Assembly (NCBI RefSeq): GCF_000826685.1
Contig: NZ_JROO01000001.1
Span: 1-64,000 of the forward strand
Source of the DNA: Streptomonospora alba
Lineage (GTDB): Bacteria; Actinomycetota; Actinomycetes; Streptosporangiales; Streptosporangiaceae
Direction: 5' to 3'
Length of the DNA stretch: 64,000 nt
In this document: positions 21,101 through 29,696 of the stretch, piece after piece
Position numbering within the stretch: position 1 is the first letter of the stretch
How the letters are laid out: each line of letters starts with the position of its first letter
Program-made: the position numbers and the translations under genes
Notes under the pieces: model-generated
What the model saw: only the letters and a program-made list of their open reading frames with translations
Database searches by the model: none
What the model was told of the DNA's origin: nothing

Positions 21101-21892
21101 CTACCCCGCCGCGTGTGGATCCGCGCCGTCGCGTTCGGCGACGCCGCGGATACTGGCCAACAACATATTCGACAATTCCGGTCGGCAGACAAGAATATCC
21201 GGAAGCGAGGGGTCGGTCCTGTTATAGGTGAGCTCGCTGCCGTCGATGCGCGACGTGTGCAGACCGGCCGCGCGCGCGACCGCCACCGGTGCGGCGCTGT
21301 CCCACTCGTATTGACCGCCCGCGTGCACGTAGATGTCGGCGATCCCCAGCAGCACGGCGCAGATCTTGGCTCCGGCCGAGCCCATGGGGACGATCTCCGC
21401 GCCCAGCTGGTTGGCCAGGCGCTGCACGAACTCCGGGGGGCGCGTGCGGCTGGTGGTGATGCGCAGTCGCTGCTCCGTGGGGCGCTCCTCGGGAAACCAC
21501 GGGGGGTCGACGGTGGAGACCGTGGTGCCCTGGGCGGGCAGCGCCACGGCGCCCGCAGCGAGCTCGCCGTTCTCCCACAGCGCCACGTGCACCGCCCAGT
21601 CGGTGCGGCCCGACTCGGAGTACTCGCGAGTGCCGTCGAGCGGGTCGATGATCCACACCCGCCGGGCGCTCAACCGCGCCTTGTCGTCGATGCCCTCCTC
21701 GGAGAGCACGGCGTCGCTGGGGCGCAGGCGACCCAGACTGGAGAAGAGGAACTCGTGCGACGTGCGGTCGCCGAGTGTGCGCAGGACCTCGGGCTCGTCG
21801 AACCCCTGCCGCGCCCGCAGCCGGAGCAACTGCTGCCCCGCCTCGTTCGCCAGGTCACGCGCGACTTCATGATCGTTTCGGATGCTGCTCAC
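21101..21892 (-). CDS. cysQ: 3'(2'),5'-bisphosphate nucleotidase / inositol-monophosphatase family (CysQ-like)
   Basis: About 263 residues. The metal-binding motifs of the family are present: VLSEEGIDD, WIIDPLDGTREYSE and WDSAAPVAVARAAGL. CysQ hydrolyses PAP, the inhibitory by-product of sulfotransferases (and PAPS), to AMP (APS). Its position between an initiating sugar transferase and cysDN supports a role in sulfation metabolism. The start is GTG at 21892, only five bases after the stop of the sugar-transferase gene, with GCGGGAG upstream. An open frame continues far upstream but overlaps the preceding gene in another frame and is not coding. Confidence 0.86.
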   Translation of the reverse strand: MSSIRNDHEVARDLANEAGQQLLRLRARQGFDEPEVLRTLGDRTSHEFLFSSLGRLRPSDAVLSEEGIDDKARLSARRVWIIDPLDGTREYSESGRTDWAVHVALWENGELAAGAVALPAQGTTVSTVDPPWFPEERPTEQRLRITTSRTRPPEFVQRLANQLGAEIVPMGSAGAKICAVLLGIADIYVHAGGQYEWDSAAPVAVARAAGLHTSRIDGSELTYNRTDPSLPDILVCRPELSNMLLASIRGVAERDGADPHAAG

Positions 21893-21897
21893 CGGCC

Positions 21898-23364
21898 TTA
21901 GTACGCTCCCGCTCCGCGGACAACTGCTGACCATGTCTTCCACAGGATCTGGACGTCCAGGGTCAACGACCAGTTTTCCACGTATCGCAGGTCGAGTCGG
22001 ACGGACTCCTCCCAGGAGAGATCCGACCGGCCGCTGACCTGCCACAGCCCTGTCATGCCCGGCTTGACCACCAGGCGCCGACGAACATCGCGGCCGTACC
22101 GCGCCACCTCTTCGGGCAGCGGGGGTCGCGGTCCCACGAGTGACATATCCCCCCGCACCACGTTGAGCAGTTGCGGGAGTTCGTCCAGCGAATAGCGGCG
22201 CAGCCAGCCGCCGAACGCGGTGACCCGAGGGTCGCGGCGCATCTTGAACAATACGCCGTCGTGCTCGTTGGCGAGACGCAGTCCCCCTTTGAGGTCCTCC
22301 GCCCCGGCCACCATGGTACGGAACTTGTAGAGGGTGAATTGTACTCCGTCCTTGCCCACCCGCGTCTGGCGGAACAGTGCCGGCCCGCGGTCCCGCGCGC
22401 GGATCAGCACGGCGAGGCCGAGCAGCAGGGGCGCCAGCACCACCAGGGCGAGTGCGGCGGCGGCCCTGTCGAACAGGCCCTTGACGGCGCGTCTGGCCCC
22501 GGCCAGTTCGGGGTGCTCGACGTGCAGGAGCGGAAGCCCCGCGACGGGGCGGATGGTCGTGCGCGGCCCCGCCACCTCCATCAGCGCGGGCGCCACGGTC
22601 AGGTCGGTGCCGCTCTTCTCCAGCCGCCAGGCCAGCCGGCGCAGCTCCGTCCCGTCCATCTCCGGGCACGACAGCACGGCCACCGTGTCGGCGCCGGACC
22701 GCTCGGCGGCCTCGGCGGCACCGTCGAACGCGCCCAGCACGGGGCAGCCGTCCACCTCCTCGCCCGCCTGCCGCAGCTGGTGGCCGGGCAGGCACAGGCC
22801 CATGACACGCATCCCGTGATAGGGCTCGCGGCGGAACCGGAGGATCAACTCGCGGGCGGATTCCAGGTGACCCACCGCCACCACGCCGCGCATGCACCGG
22901 CCCCGGGCGCGCAGCCGGTGCAGCCGCTTGCGCCAGGCGTAGCGCATCACCAGGCTGGCCGCCACCGCCGTGGGCAGCGCCAGCAGCACATAGCCCCGGG
23001 CGACGTCGACCCGCACGGCGTAGGCGCAGATCGCCACCGCTGCGGTCAGCACCGTTCCGGCGCTCAGTACACGGCGGAACTCCTCGGTGCCCTGCCCGAT
23101 GAACCGCCGGGCGTAGCCGCCCGACAGCGCGACCGCCAGCATCCACAGCGCAGGCAGCACCAGCGAGAACAGCAGGTACCACCCCTCCGACGGCGTATCG
23201 AGGGGGTGGGCGAAGCGGGTCTGCAGCGCCGACGCCCCGGCGAGCACGCCGGCACCCGCGTCGATCCACCGCAGCCCGCGTACGTAGGAGCGCATCCACT
23301 CGGGCCACGTGCGGACGGCCGGCGCGCCTGCGGACTGCGCCGGGACCCGTTCGATGGCGACCAT
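21898..23364 (-). CDS. Undecaprenyl-phosphate sugar phosphotransferase (initiating transferase, WbaP/EPS family)
   Basis: About 488 residues. It transfers a sugar-1-phosphate to undecaprenyl phosphate and so starts repeat-unit assembly. The N-terminal half has four to five membrane helices and a CoA-binding-like domain. The C-terminal bacterial sugar transferase domain shows KGLFDRAAAALALVVLAP, LYKFRTMV, RRYSLDELPQLLNVVRGDMSLVGPRPPLPEE and KPGMTGLWQVSGRSDLSWEE. It is first in the leftward operon, followed by cysQ five bases after the stop. Start choice lies between ATG 23364 (GGGG just upstream) and GTG 23382 (AGGGGG upstream). Confidence 0.9.
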   Translation of the reverse strand: MVAIERVPAQSAGAPAVRTWPEWMRSYVRGLRWIDAGAGVLAGASALQTRFAHPLDTPSEGWYLLFSLVLPALWMLAVALSGGYARRFIGQGTEEFRRVLSAGTVLTAAVAICAYAVRVDVARGYVLLALPTAVAASLVMRYAWRKRLHRLRARGRCMRGVVAVGHLESARELILRFRREPYHGMRVMGLCLPGHQLRQAGEEVDGCPVLGAFDGAAEAAERSGADTVAVLSCPEMDGTELRRLAWRLEKSGTDLTVAPALMEVAGPRTTIRPVAGLPLLHVEHPELAGARRAVKGLFDRAAAALALVVLAPLLLGLAVLIRARDRGPALFRQTRVGKDGVQFTLYKFRTMVAGAEDLKGGLRLANEHDGVLFKMRRDPRVTAFGGWLRRYSLDELPQLLNVVRGDMSLVGPRPPLPEEVARYGRDVRRRLVVKPGMTGLWQVSGRSDLSWEESVRLDLRYVENWSLTLDVQILWKTWSAVVRGAGAY

Positions 23365-23523
23365 AAACCCCAACCTCGGCACGGCCCCCTGTTCGCGCTG
23401 CGCGGCACGGACCGGCTCACGGCTCCGCTCGCCCGTATCGGGCGCCGGAAGCGAACACGGCGAAGCGCGGTACGCGGCGAAAGGGTGCGGAAACGCGCAC
23501 TGACGCGAACGATCCTAGCTAAA

Positions 23524-23535
23524 AGTGATCACTCA
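23524..23535. promoter_or_regulatory. Palindromic motif upstream of the sugar-transferase/cys operon
   Basis: AGTGATCACT (23524-23533) is a perfect palindrome about 160 bases upstream of the sugar-transferase start. Read on the plus strand, GTGATCACTCA differs at one position from GTGATCGCTCA, which is present on the minus strand inside the inverted repeat before wzz (6214-6224). A shared operator for the two converging polysaccharide units is possible but unproven. Confidence 0.3.
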
Positions 23536-23652
23536 GTCGCGTAACGTGACGGAGCGTGGCCGGAAATGCTGCCTGGCAGCAGCGTGGTCGCAGACGTCCG
23601 CAATGCGGCGGACGCGGGTGCGCCGGGCGGCAGGGCGGGCGGACCGGGCCGT

Positions 23653-24240
23653 TCAGACCTCGGCGTGGTAGACGTTCTGCGCCTTCTCCAGGCCGTCGGT
23701 GAGGACGGTCTCGGCCGCGTCGGCGGCACGCTCGACGACGACGCCGAGCTCCTTGCGCTCGGTCGCGGAGAAGTCCTTGAGCACGTAGGAGGCCGCGTCC
23801 ATCCGGCCGGGCGGACGGCCCACACCCACACGCAGCCTCAGGTAACCGGGATCCGACAGCGACGAGGTGAGCGAGCGCAGCCCGTTGTGCCCGCCCGCGC
23901 CTCCGCCGCGCTTGAGCCGCAGCGAGCCGAAGCCGACGTCCAACTCGTCGTGGATGACCAGGATGCGCTCCAGCGGGACCTTGTAGAAGCGGCTGAGCTC
24001 CGCGACGGGCCCGCCGGAGAGGTTCATGTAGGAACGGGGCTTGGCCAGCACGGCGGGAACGCCCTGGACGCGCGCCTCGGCGACCTCGGCGCGGGATTTG
24101 TGCGCCTTGAAGCGCTGCCCGGCGCGCCCGGCCAGTGCGTCGGCGATCATGAAGCCGACGTTGTGCCGGTTGCCGGCGTACGAGGGGCCCGGGTTGCCGA
24201 GCCCCACCACCAGCCACCGCTCGGTCTCGACCGGGGCCAC
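23653..24240 (-). CDS. pth: Peptidyl-tRNA hydrolase
   Basis: About 195 residues from the GTG at 24240. It releases tRNA from stalled peptidyl-tRNA. Landmarks are [23 protein letters not shown] (catalytic His in NRHN), [22 protein letters not shown] and [14 protein letters not shown]. The frame remains open to an ATG at 24339, giving an extra 33 low-complexity residues. The shorter start matches family length and has GGAG seven bases upstream. It is downstream of rplY in the tRNA-Gln / glmU / prs / rplY / pth series. Confidence 0.94.
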   Translation of the reverse strand: MAPVETERWLVVGLGNPGPSYAGNRHNVGFMIADALAGRAGQRFKAHKSRAEVAEARVQGVPAVLAKPRSYMNLSGGPVAELSRFYKVPLERILVIHDELDVGFGSLRLKRGGGAGGHNGLRSLTSSLSDPGYLRLRVGVGRPPGRMDAASYVLKDFSATERKELGVVVERAADAAETVLTDGLEKAQNVYHAEV

Positions 24241-24453
24241 CTCACCGCTCCGCTTCTCGGCCGGTGCGGCGGCGTCCGCGGCCGCACCGCTGGACGGCGG
24301 CGCGCCGCCCCGCAGTATCCGCCGCAGGAGAGCGCGCATCGCCGTCCGCCGTTTCGTCTCTCGTGATACTCCGTGCGCCGCGCTGCCGCAGGCAGCCGAC
24401 GCACGGGGCGCGACCGGGACGCCCGCGCGGAGCGGTCCCGGCCAGGCGCCGAC

Positions 24454-25131
24454 CTACTGTTGCTCGGAGGTGGAACCGCCCGACTCGCCGCTGGAGGACT
24501 CGGCGGACTCGCCGTCGCCCTTGGCGGCCTCCTCGGCGGCCTCGGCCGCGACGTCGGCCTCCTCGGTCTCCAGCGCCTCGACCTCCTCGTCGCTGCGCTC
24601 AGGGGCGATCGTCAGCACCATGGTCTCGGGGTCGGTGACCAGCTCGGTGCCCTGAGGCAGGTTGAGGTCGGCAGCGGTGACGTGCGCGTCCGTCGTCAGG
24701 CCGTCGACGCTGTACTCGACGCCCTCGGGGATGCGGGTCGCCTCGGTCTCGACCTCGACGGTGACCAGCTCCTGGTTGAGGACGCCGCCCGGCGCGATCT
24801 CGCCCGTCAGGCTCACCGAGATCTCGACGTGGACCTTCTCGCCCTTCTTCACCACGAGCAGGTCGACGTGCTCGAGCCAGCCCTTGATGGGGTCGCGCTG
24901 GACGGCCCGGGGCAGAACGAGGTTGTCGGTGCCGGCCAGGCCGTCGACGCGCAGCAGCACGTTCGGGGTCTTCAGAGCCAGCATCAGCTCATGGCCCGGC
25001 AGTGCGATGTGGCGAGGGTCGGTGCCGTGGCCGTAGAGGACGGCCGGCACCTTACCCGCGCGGCGGACGCGCCGTGCGGCGCCCTTGCCGAATTCCGTGC
25101 GCGGCTCGGCAGCGATGCGTACCTCGGACAC
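24454..25131 (-). CDS. rplY: 50S ribosomal protein L25 / general stress protein Ctc
   Basis: About 225 residues, the long (Ctc/TL5) form of L25 that binds 5S rRNA. The N-terminal L25 domain begins VRIAAEPRTEFGKGAARRVRRAGKVPAVLYGHG, followed by the beta-rich C-terminal domain and an acidic, Ser/Gly-rich tail. GTG at 25131 has GAGGAG eight bases upstream. A G/C hairpin (25152-25170) lies in the leader. Confidence 0.95.
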   Translation of the reverse strand: MSEVRIAAEPRTEFGKGAARRVRRAGKVPAVLYGHGTDPRHIALPGHELMLALKTPNVLLRVDGLAGTDNLVLPRAVQRDPIKGWLEHVDLLVVKKGEKVHVEISVSLTGEIAPGGVLNQELVTVEVETEATRIPEGVEYSVDGLTTDAHVTAADLNLPQGTELVTDPETMVLTIAPERSDEEVEALETEEADVAAEAAEEAAKGDGESAESSSGESGGSTSEQQ

Positions 25132-25487
25132 GACAAAACTCCTCGGGATCGTCCCCGCGAACCGCGGGGAACACGACTTTACGTAAAAACGGCTCCCGCG
25201 TAGACGGCGACGTCCTCAGGGGCCGAGGGCCGCTGCCTGCCGACGACGGGAGCGGACCGCGCCGCGTGGAACGCACCCGCATCGGGTGCGAGCACTCGCC
25301 GACGGCGCCGCACCGGCCGCGGCGGTGCGGCCACGTTCCTGTTCAGCGCCCAGCGCGTCCCAGCGGGAGCTGGGGACACTCGGCCAAGTCTAATGGCTCT
25401 ACCGGGCCCCTCGAACACATACCCCTTCGGCGGACGCGCTGGACCGCGCCCGCCGACGCGTCGACGGTCCTCGAACCGGCCCTCGGA
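25132..25487 (-). other. prs-rplY intergenic leader with hairpin
   Basis: About 355 bases on the transcribed (minus) strand between prs and rplY. It contains a perfect 8-bp stem (TCCCCGCG / CGCGGGGA, loop AAC) at 25152-25170, immediately upstream of the rplY ribosome site, next to TTTACGTAAA (about 25177). The hairpin could terminate prs transcripts or modulate rplY translation. No gene is seen. Confidence 0.5.
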
Positions 25488-26462
25488 CTAGCCCTCGAAC
25501 AGGCTGGTGACCGATCCGTCGCTGAAGACCTCGCTGATGGCCCGCGCCAGGAGAGGGGCGATCGACAGCTGGGTGAGCTTCTCGAACCGGCGGTCCTTGG
25601 GGATGGGCAGCGAGTTGGTGATGACCACCTCCGAGATCCGCGAGTTCTGCAGCCGCTCGGCCGCCGGACCCGAGAGCACACCGTGGGTGGCCGCGGCGAT
25701 GACCTCGCGTGCGCCCTGTTCGAACAGGGCGTCGGCCGCCTTGACGATGGTGCCGGCGGTGTCGATCATGTCGTCGACCAGCACGCAGGTGCGGCCGTTC
25801 ACCTGGCCCACGACCTCGTGCACCTTGACCTGGTTGACCACGTCGGGGTCGCGCCGCTTGTGGATGATCGCCAGCGGCGCGCCCATCCGGTCGGCCCAGC
25901 GGTCGGCGGTGCGCACCCGCCCGGAGTCGGGCGAGACGACGGTGGCCTCATCGGGCGAGCCGACGCGCGACTGGACGTAGTCCGCCAGCAGCGGAAGCGC
26001 GAAGAGGTGGTCCACCGGGCCGTCGAAGAATCCCTGGATCTGGTCGGTGTGCAGGTCGATCGACATCAGCCGGTCCGCGCCCGCGGTGCGGAACAGGTCG
26101 GTCATCAACCGCGCCGATATGGGTTCGCGGCCCCGGTGCTTCTTGTCCTGGCGGGCATAGCCCAGGAACGGCGTCACCACCGTGATGCGCTTGGCCGAAG
26201 CCCGTTTGAGAGCGTCGACCATGATCAGCTGCTCCATGATCGACTCGTTGATCGGGTCGGAGTGGCACTGCAGCACGAAGGCGTCGCACCCGCGCACCGA
26301 CTCCAGGTAGCGCACGAAGATCTCGCCGTTGGCGAAGTCCTGGAACTTCGTCGGCGCGACCTCGATGCCGAGCTGATCGGCCACCTGCTCCGCGAGATCG
26401 GGGTGCGTGCGCCCCCCGAACAGCATGAGCTTCTTCTGACCCGCGGCCTTCATGCCGGTCAC
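25488..26462 (-). CDS. prs: Ribose-phosphate pyrophosphokinase
   Basis: About 324 residues. It makes PRPP from ribose-5-phosphate and ATP. Seen are LMLFGGRTHPDLAEQVADQLG, FANGEIFVRYLESVRG, the flexible loop GYARQDKKHRGREPISARLM, MSIDLHTDQIQGFFDGPVDHL and the PRPP-binding CVLVDDMIDTAGT. GTG at 26462 has GGGGGAT upstream. It starts 30 bases after the glmU stop and is cotranscribed with it. Confidence 0.97.
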   Translation of the reverse strand: MTGMKAAGQKKLMLFGGRTHPDLAEQVADQLGIEVAPTKFQDFANGEIFVRYLESVRGCDAFVLQCHSDPINESIMEQLIMVDALKRASAKRITVVTPFLGYARQDKKHRGREPISARLMTDLFRTAGADRLMSIDLHTDQIQGFFDGPVDHLFALPLLADYVQSRVGSPDEATVVSPDSGRVRTADRWADRMGAPLAIIHKRRDPDVVNQVKVHEVVGQVNGRTCVLVDDMIDTAGTIVKAADALFEQGAREVIAAATHGVLSGPAAERLQNSRISEVVITNSLPIPKDRRFEKLTQLSIAPLLARAISEVFSDGSVTSLFEG

Positions 26463-26492
26463 TTCAGAGATCCCCCACAGACACTGACGCAG

Positions 26493-27968
26493 TCAATCTT
26501 CATCGCGGCGCTCCTCGGCGGACTCGGACTGTCCGCCCTGCGCCCGCTCGGCCGCCTCGGCGGCGGCCGTTCCGGGACGCTTGCGCCCGACCCAGCCCTC
26601 GATGTTGCGCTGCTTGCCGGCCGAGACCGCCAACGCGCCGGGCGGGACGTCTTCGCGGACCACGGTGCCGGCACCGGTGTAGGCACCGTCGCCCACGTGC
26701 ACGGGTGCGACGAAGGTGTTGTCGCTGCCGGTGCGGGCGTGGTCGCCGACGGTGGTTCGGTTCTTGGTGACGCCGTCGTAGTTGACGAACACCGAGGAGG
26801 CGCCGATGTTGACGCCCACCCCGATGTCGGCGTCACCGACGTAGGTCAGGTGCGGGACCTTGGAGCCCTCGCCGACGGCGGAGTTCTTGACCTCGACGAA
26901 CGCGCCGATCTTGGCGTCGGACTCGATGACGGTCCCGGGACGCAGGTAGGAGTAGGGGCCGACGCTGACCCCGGGGCCGATGTCGGCGTCGTCGGCGACC
27001 ACGTGGCGCACGACGGCCTCGGCTCCGACGCGGGTGGCGTTCAGGCGGCAGCCCGGACCCACCACGGCGCCCTCGTCGACGACGGTGCGGCCCAGCAGCT
27101 GGGTCTGGGGTTCCACGACGGTGTCGGGGCCGAGTTCGACCTCGGCGTCGACCCAGGTCGACGCGGGGTCGACGATTGTTGCGCCGGAGCGCATGTGCTC
27201 GGCCAGCAGGCGGTCGTTGAGCAGCCGGCGGGCCTCGGCCAGCTGCACGCGGTCGTTGACGCCCTGGATCTCGGTCCACTCTCGGGCGACGGAGGCGCCG
27301 ACGCGGTGGCCGTCGCCGCGCAGGATCGCCGCGGCGTCGGTGATGTACTCCTCGCCCTTGGCGTTGTCCGTGGACAGGCGCCGTACGACCGAGGCCAGGT
27401 GGGTCCCGTCGAAGGCGTACATGCCGGAGTTGATCTCGCTGACGGCGCGCTGCTCGTCGGTGGCGTCGGCATGCTCGACGATGGCGGTGAACTCCCCGGA
27501 GGCGTCGCGCACGACCCGGCCGTAGCCGGCGGGGTCGGGGACTTCGGCGGAGAGCACGGTGACGGCGTTCCGGGCGCTCTCGTGGGCCTCGACGAGGTCG
27601 GACAGGGTGCGCCCGCGCAGCAGCGGGGTGTCGCCGTAGGCGAGGACCACGGTGCCGGAGAGGGAGACGCCCTGGGCTTCCAGCTCTTCCACGGCCATCC
27701 GCACGGCGTGGCCGGTGCCGTTCTGCTCCTCCTGGACGGCGGTGGAGACGGCCGGAGCGGTGTCCTTGAGGTGCTGGACCACCCGCTCGCGGGCGTGGCC
27801 GACCACGACCACGGTGCGCTCGGGCGCGAGGTCGTCGGCCGCGGCCAGCACATGGCCGAGCATGCTGCGGCCGCAGATCTCGTGCAGGACCTTGGGACGC
27901 CTGGACTTCATTCGGGTGCCCTCGCCCGCCGCAAGGACGATGACGGCAGCCGGACGGCTCACGCTCAC
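26493..27968 (-). CDS. glmU: Bifunctional UDP-GlcNAc pyrophosphorylase / GlcN-1-P acetyltransferase
   Basis: About 491 residues. The N-terminal uridyltransferase has VIVLAAGEGTRMKSRRPKVLHEICG, and the C-terminal left-handed beta-helix acetyltransferase shows hexapeptide repeats and NRTTVGDHARTGSDNTFVAPVHVG. It makes UDP-GlcNAc for peptidoglycan and possibly for the neighbouring surface polysaccharide. The start is GTG at 27968 with GAGGAG ten bases upstream; a second GTG lies two codons in. A hydrophilic Ala/Glu-rich tail of about 25 residues is extra. Confidence 0.96.
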   Translation of the reverse strand: MSVSRPAAVIVLAAGEGTRMKSRRPKVLHEICGRSMLGHVLAAADDLAPERTVVVVGHARERVVQHLKDTAPAVSTAVQEEQNGTGHAVRMAVEELEAQGVSLSGTVVLAYGDTPLLRGRTLSDLVEAHESARNAVTVLSAEVPDPAGYGRVVRDASGEFTAIVEHADATDEQRAVSEINSGMYAFDGTHLASVVRRLSTDNAKGEEYITDAAAILRGDGHRVGASVAREWTEIQGVNDRVQLAEARRLLNDRLLAEHMRSGATIVDPASTWVDAEVELGPDTVVEPQTQLLGRTVVDEGAVVGPGCRLNATRVGAEAVVRHVVADDADIGPGVSVGPYSYLRPGTVIESDAKIGAFVEVKNSAVGEGSKVPHLTYVGDADIGVGVNIGASSVFVNYDGVTKNRTTVGDHARTGSDNTFVAPVHVGDGAYTGAGTVVREDVPPGALAVSAGKQRNIEGWVGRKRPGTAAAEAAERAQGGQSESAEERRDED

Positions 27969-28390
27969 TGGCGGAGACTCCTCATGTCGCTGGCGGATGC
28001 GGATGATCCCCGCGCTGACGCGGGCGGGGTTCCCGGACGCGGCACGGCGCGGCTCCCACAGGCGAGCGCGGGCCGACGTGACGCGTCCGTACGACTGACG
28101 GCGCCGGAGGAGAGCAACCTGACGTCGAAGGCGGACAGACCGCTCAGGGCCGACATGGGCAGGATACATGTGGGCTTTGCCCGACGAGGCTGCCACCGCC
28201 GCGCCCGTGCGGATGCGGTGGCGTCCGCGGGGAAGCGAAGACGGGCGCGAGCGCGGTGCGCAGGGCCCGGTGTGCGGCGGGAGCGGCGCTGCGGGAGAGT
28301 GCACGGCGCTTGCAGCGAAAGCGGCGGCGGGCGCGGGGCGTGCTGTGACATACCCGATGGGCCGACAGGCCGCGCCCCGTACTGAGCGGG
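27969..28390. other. Intergenic region between glmU and tRNA-Gln
   Basis: About 420 bases. It is GC-rich, with several open frames that are frame shadows without ribosome sites or family resemblance. The glmU promoter or a processing region downstream of the tRNA must lie here. I see no clear structure. Confidence 0.4.
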
Positions 28391-28462
28391 CTCCCGGGGA
28401 AGGATTCGAACCCTCACCTCAAGGCACCAAAAGCCTGTGTCCTGCCCTTAGACCACCCGGGA
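28391..28462 (-). tRNA. tRNA-Gln (anticodon UUG)
   Basis: A 72-nt cloverleaf on the minus strand. The acceptor stem TCCCGGG/CCCGGGA pairs perfectly; the D-stem is GTCT/GGAC; the anticodon loop TTTTGGT gives anticodon TTG; the T-arm is GAGGG-TTCGAAT-CCTTC. The discriminator base is G and CCA is not fully encoded. One pair of the anticodon stem (C27-U43) is mismatched. It lies upstream of glmU on the same strand. Confidence 0.95.
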
Positions 28463-28591
28463 AGAAACGAGCCGACCCGCCACGCGGCGGCGGTCCGGTC
28501 CGCATGCCAACGATAGCGGCTCCGCCCGGGTCTCGGCACATCCGTATCCCGCGCACGCGTTCTCCGCCGCGGGCTCTCCGCCTGCACCGCT

Positions 28592-28629
28592 TTGAACTTA
28601 CGAGACCGTAGGTTACGGTTACGTAGGTA
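28592..28629 (+). promoter_or_regulatory. Desaturase promoter with two overlapping TetR-type operators
   Basis: TTGAAC (28592-28597) and TACGGT (28614-28619) with a 16-base spacer form a plausible promoter. Two copies of the pattern (C/G)TTAC-N5-CGTAGGT lie over it: CTTACGAGACCGTAGGTT at 28597-28614 and GTTACGGTTACGTAGGTA at 28612-28629, offset by 15 bases. The same palindromic pattern occurs before the TetR gene at 49.25 kb. It is probably a repressor site controlling desaturase expression. Confidence 0.75.
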
Positions 28630-28719
28630 TAGGTTCTTGAAAACCGGCTAGCGGTGGGGTGAGCGGAGCCGCCGCTCCGCTCCGACATCCGCAGTCGGGC
28701 CCACGAACAAGGTGGACAT

Positions 28720-29685
28720 ATGACCGCAGCACCCGAGATCGCGCCCGCACAGGCGAACAAGCGGACGCGTGAACCCGAACTCGATCCCGAAGGCCGGGGC
28801 AAGGTGGAGCGCTACACCGTCTTCGCCTTCGTCTTCATCCCACTCCTGGCGCTGGCCGCAGCGGTGCCCTTCGCCTGGGGCTGGGGGCTCACTCTGACCG
28901 ACATCGCGATCGGCACGGCGTTCTACCTCGTCAGCGGCCTGGGTATCACCGTCGGCTACCACCGGCACTTCACCCACGGCTCGTTCAAGGCCAACCGCCC
29001 GCTGCGCACCGCACTGGCCGTGGCCGGCAGCCTGGCCATCCAGGGTTCGGTCATCAAGTGGGTCGCCGACCACCGGCGCCACCACAAGTACGCCGACGCC
29101 GACGGCGACCCGCACTCGCCGTGGCGCTTCGGCGACGACTGGCGCTCGGTGGCCAAGGGCCTGTACTACGCCCACATGGCCTGGCTCTACCTCGACGAGG
29201 AGAAGACCTCGCCCAAGCGGTTCGCGCCGGATCTGCTCAAGGACACCGACATCCGCCGCGTCGACCGCTTGTTCGGTCCGCTCGTGCTCTTGTCTCTGGT
29301 GGGCCCGGGGGTCGTCGGCGGCCTCGTCACCATGTCCTGGTGGGGCGCGCTCACCGCGTTCTTCTGGGGCGGCCTGGTGCGCGTCGCGCTGCTGCACCAC
29401 GTCACCTGGTCGATCAACTCCATCTGCCACACCATCGGCGAGGAGAACTTCGAGGTCCGCGACCGCTCGCGCAACGTGTGGTGGCTGGCGATCCCGTCCT
29501 TCGGCGAGTCCTGGCACAACCTGCACCACGCCGACCCCACCTGCGCCCGCCACGGAGTGCTCAAGGGCCAGATCGATATTTCCGCGCGCGTCATCTGGGT
29601 GTTTGAGAAACTCGGATGGGCGAGTAAAGTCCGGTGGCCCAACGCCGACCGGCTTTCCGCCAAGCGCGTCGGCGCCGAGAGCTAG
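28720..29685 (+). CDS. Membrane fatty-acid (acyl-CoA/acyl-lipid) desaturase
   Basis: About 321 residues. It introduces a double bond, probably delta-9, into acyl chains to adjust membrane fluidity. The three di-iron histidine boxes are intact: GYHRHFTHGSF, DHRRHHKYAD and SWHNLHHADP. At least four membrane segments are evident. ATG at 28720 follows AAGGTGG. The TetR gene begins 11 bases after its stop, so the two are almost certainly cotranscribed and the regulator probably feeds back on the promoter at 28.6 kb. Confidence 0.93.
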   Translation: MTAAPEIAPAQANKRTREPELDPEGRGKVERYTVFAFVFIPLLALAAAVPFAWGWGLTLTDIAIGTAFYLVSGLGITVGYHRHFTHGSFKANRPLRTALAVAGSLAIQGSVIKWVADHRRHHKYADADGDPHSPWRFGDDWRSVAKGLYYAHMAWLYLDEEKTSPKRFAPDLLKDTDIRRVDRLFGPLVLLSLVGPGVVGGLVTMSWWGALTAFFWGGLVRVALLHHVTWSINSICHTIGEENFEVRDRSRNVWWLAIPSFGESWHNLHHADPTCARHGVLKGQIDISARVIWVFEKLGWASKVRWPNADRLSAKRVGAES

Positions 29686-29696
29686 AGTGAGATTCC

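Noticed and set aside
25002-28385. A 1127-codon plus-strand open frame across prs and glmU
   Set aside because: It covers well-supported minus-strand genes and a ribosomal-protein leader, and its translation has no recognisable domain.
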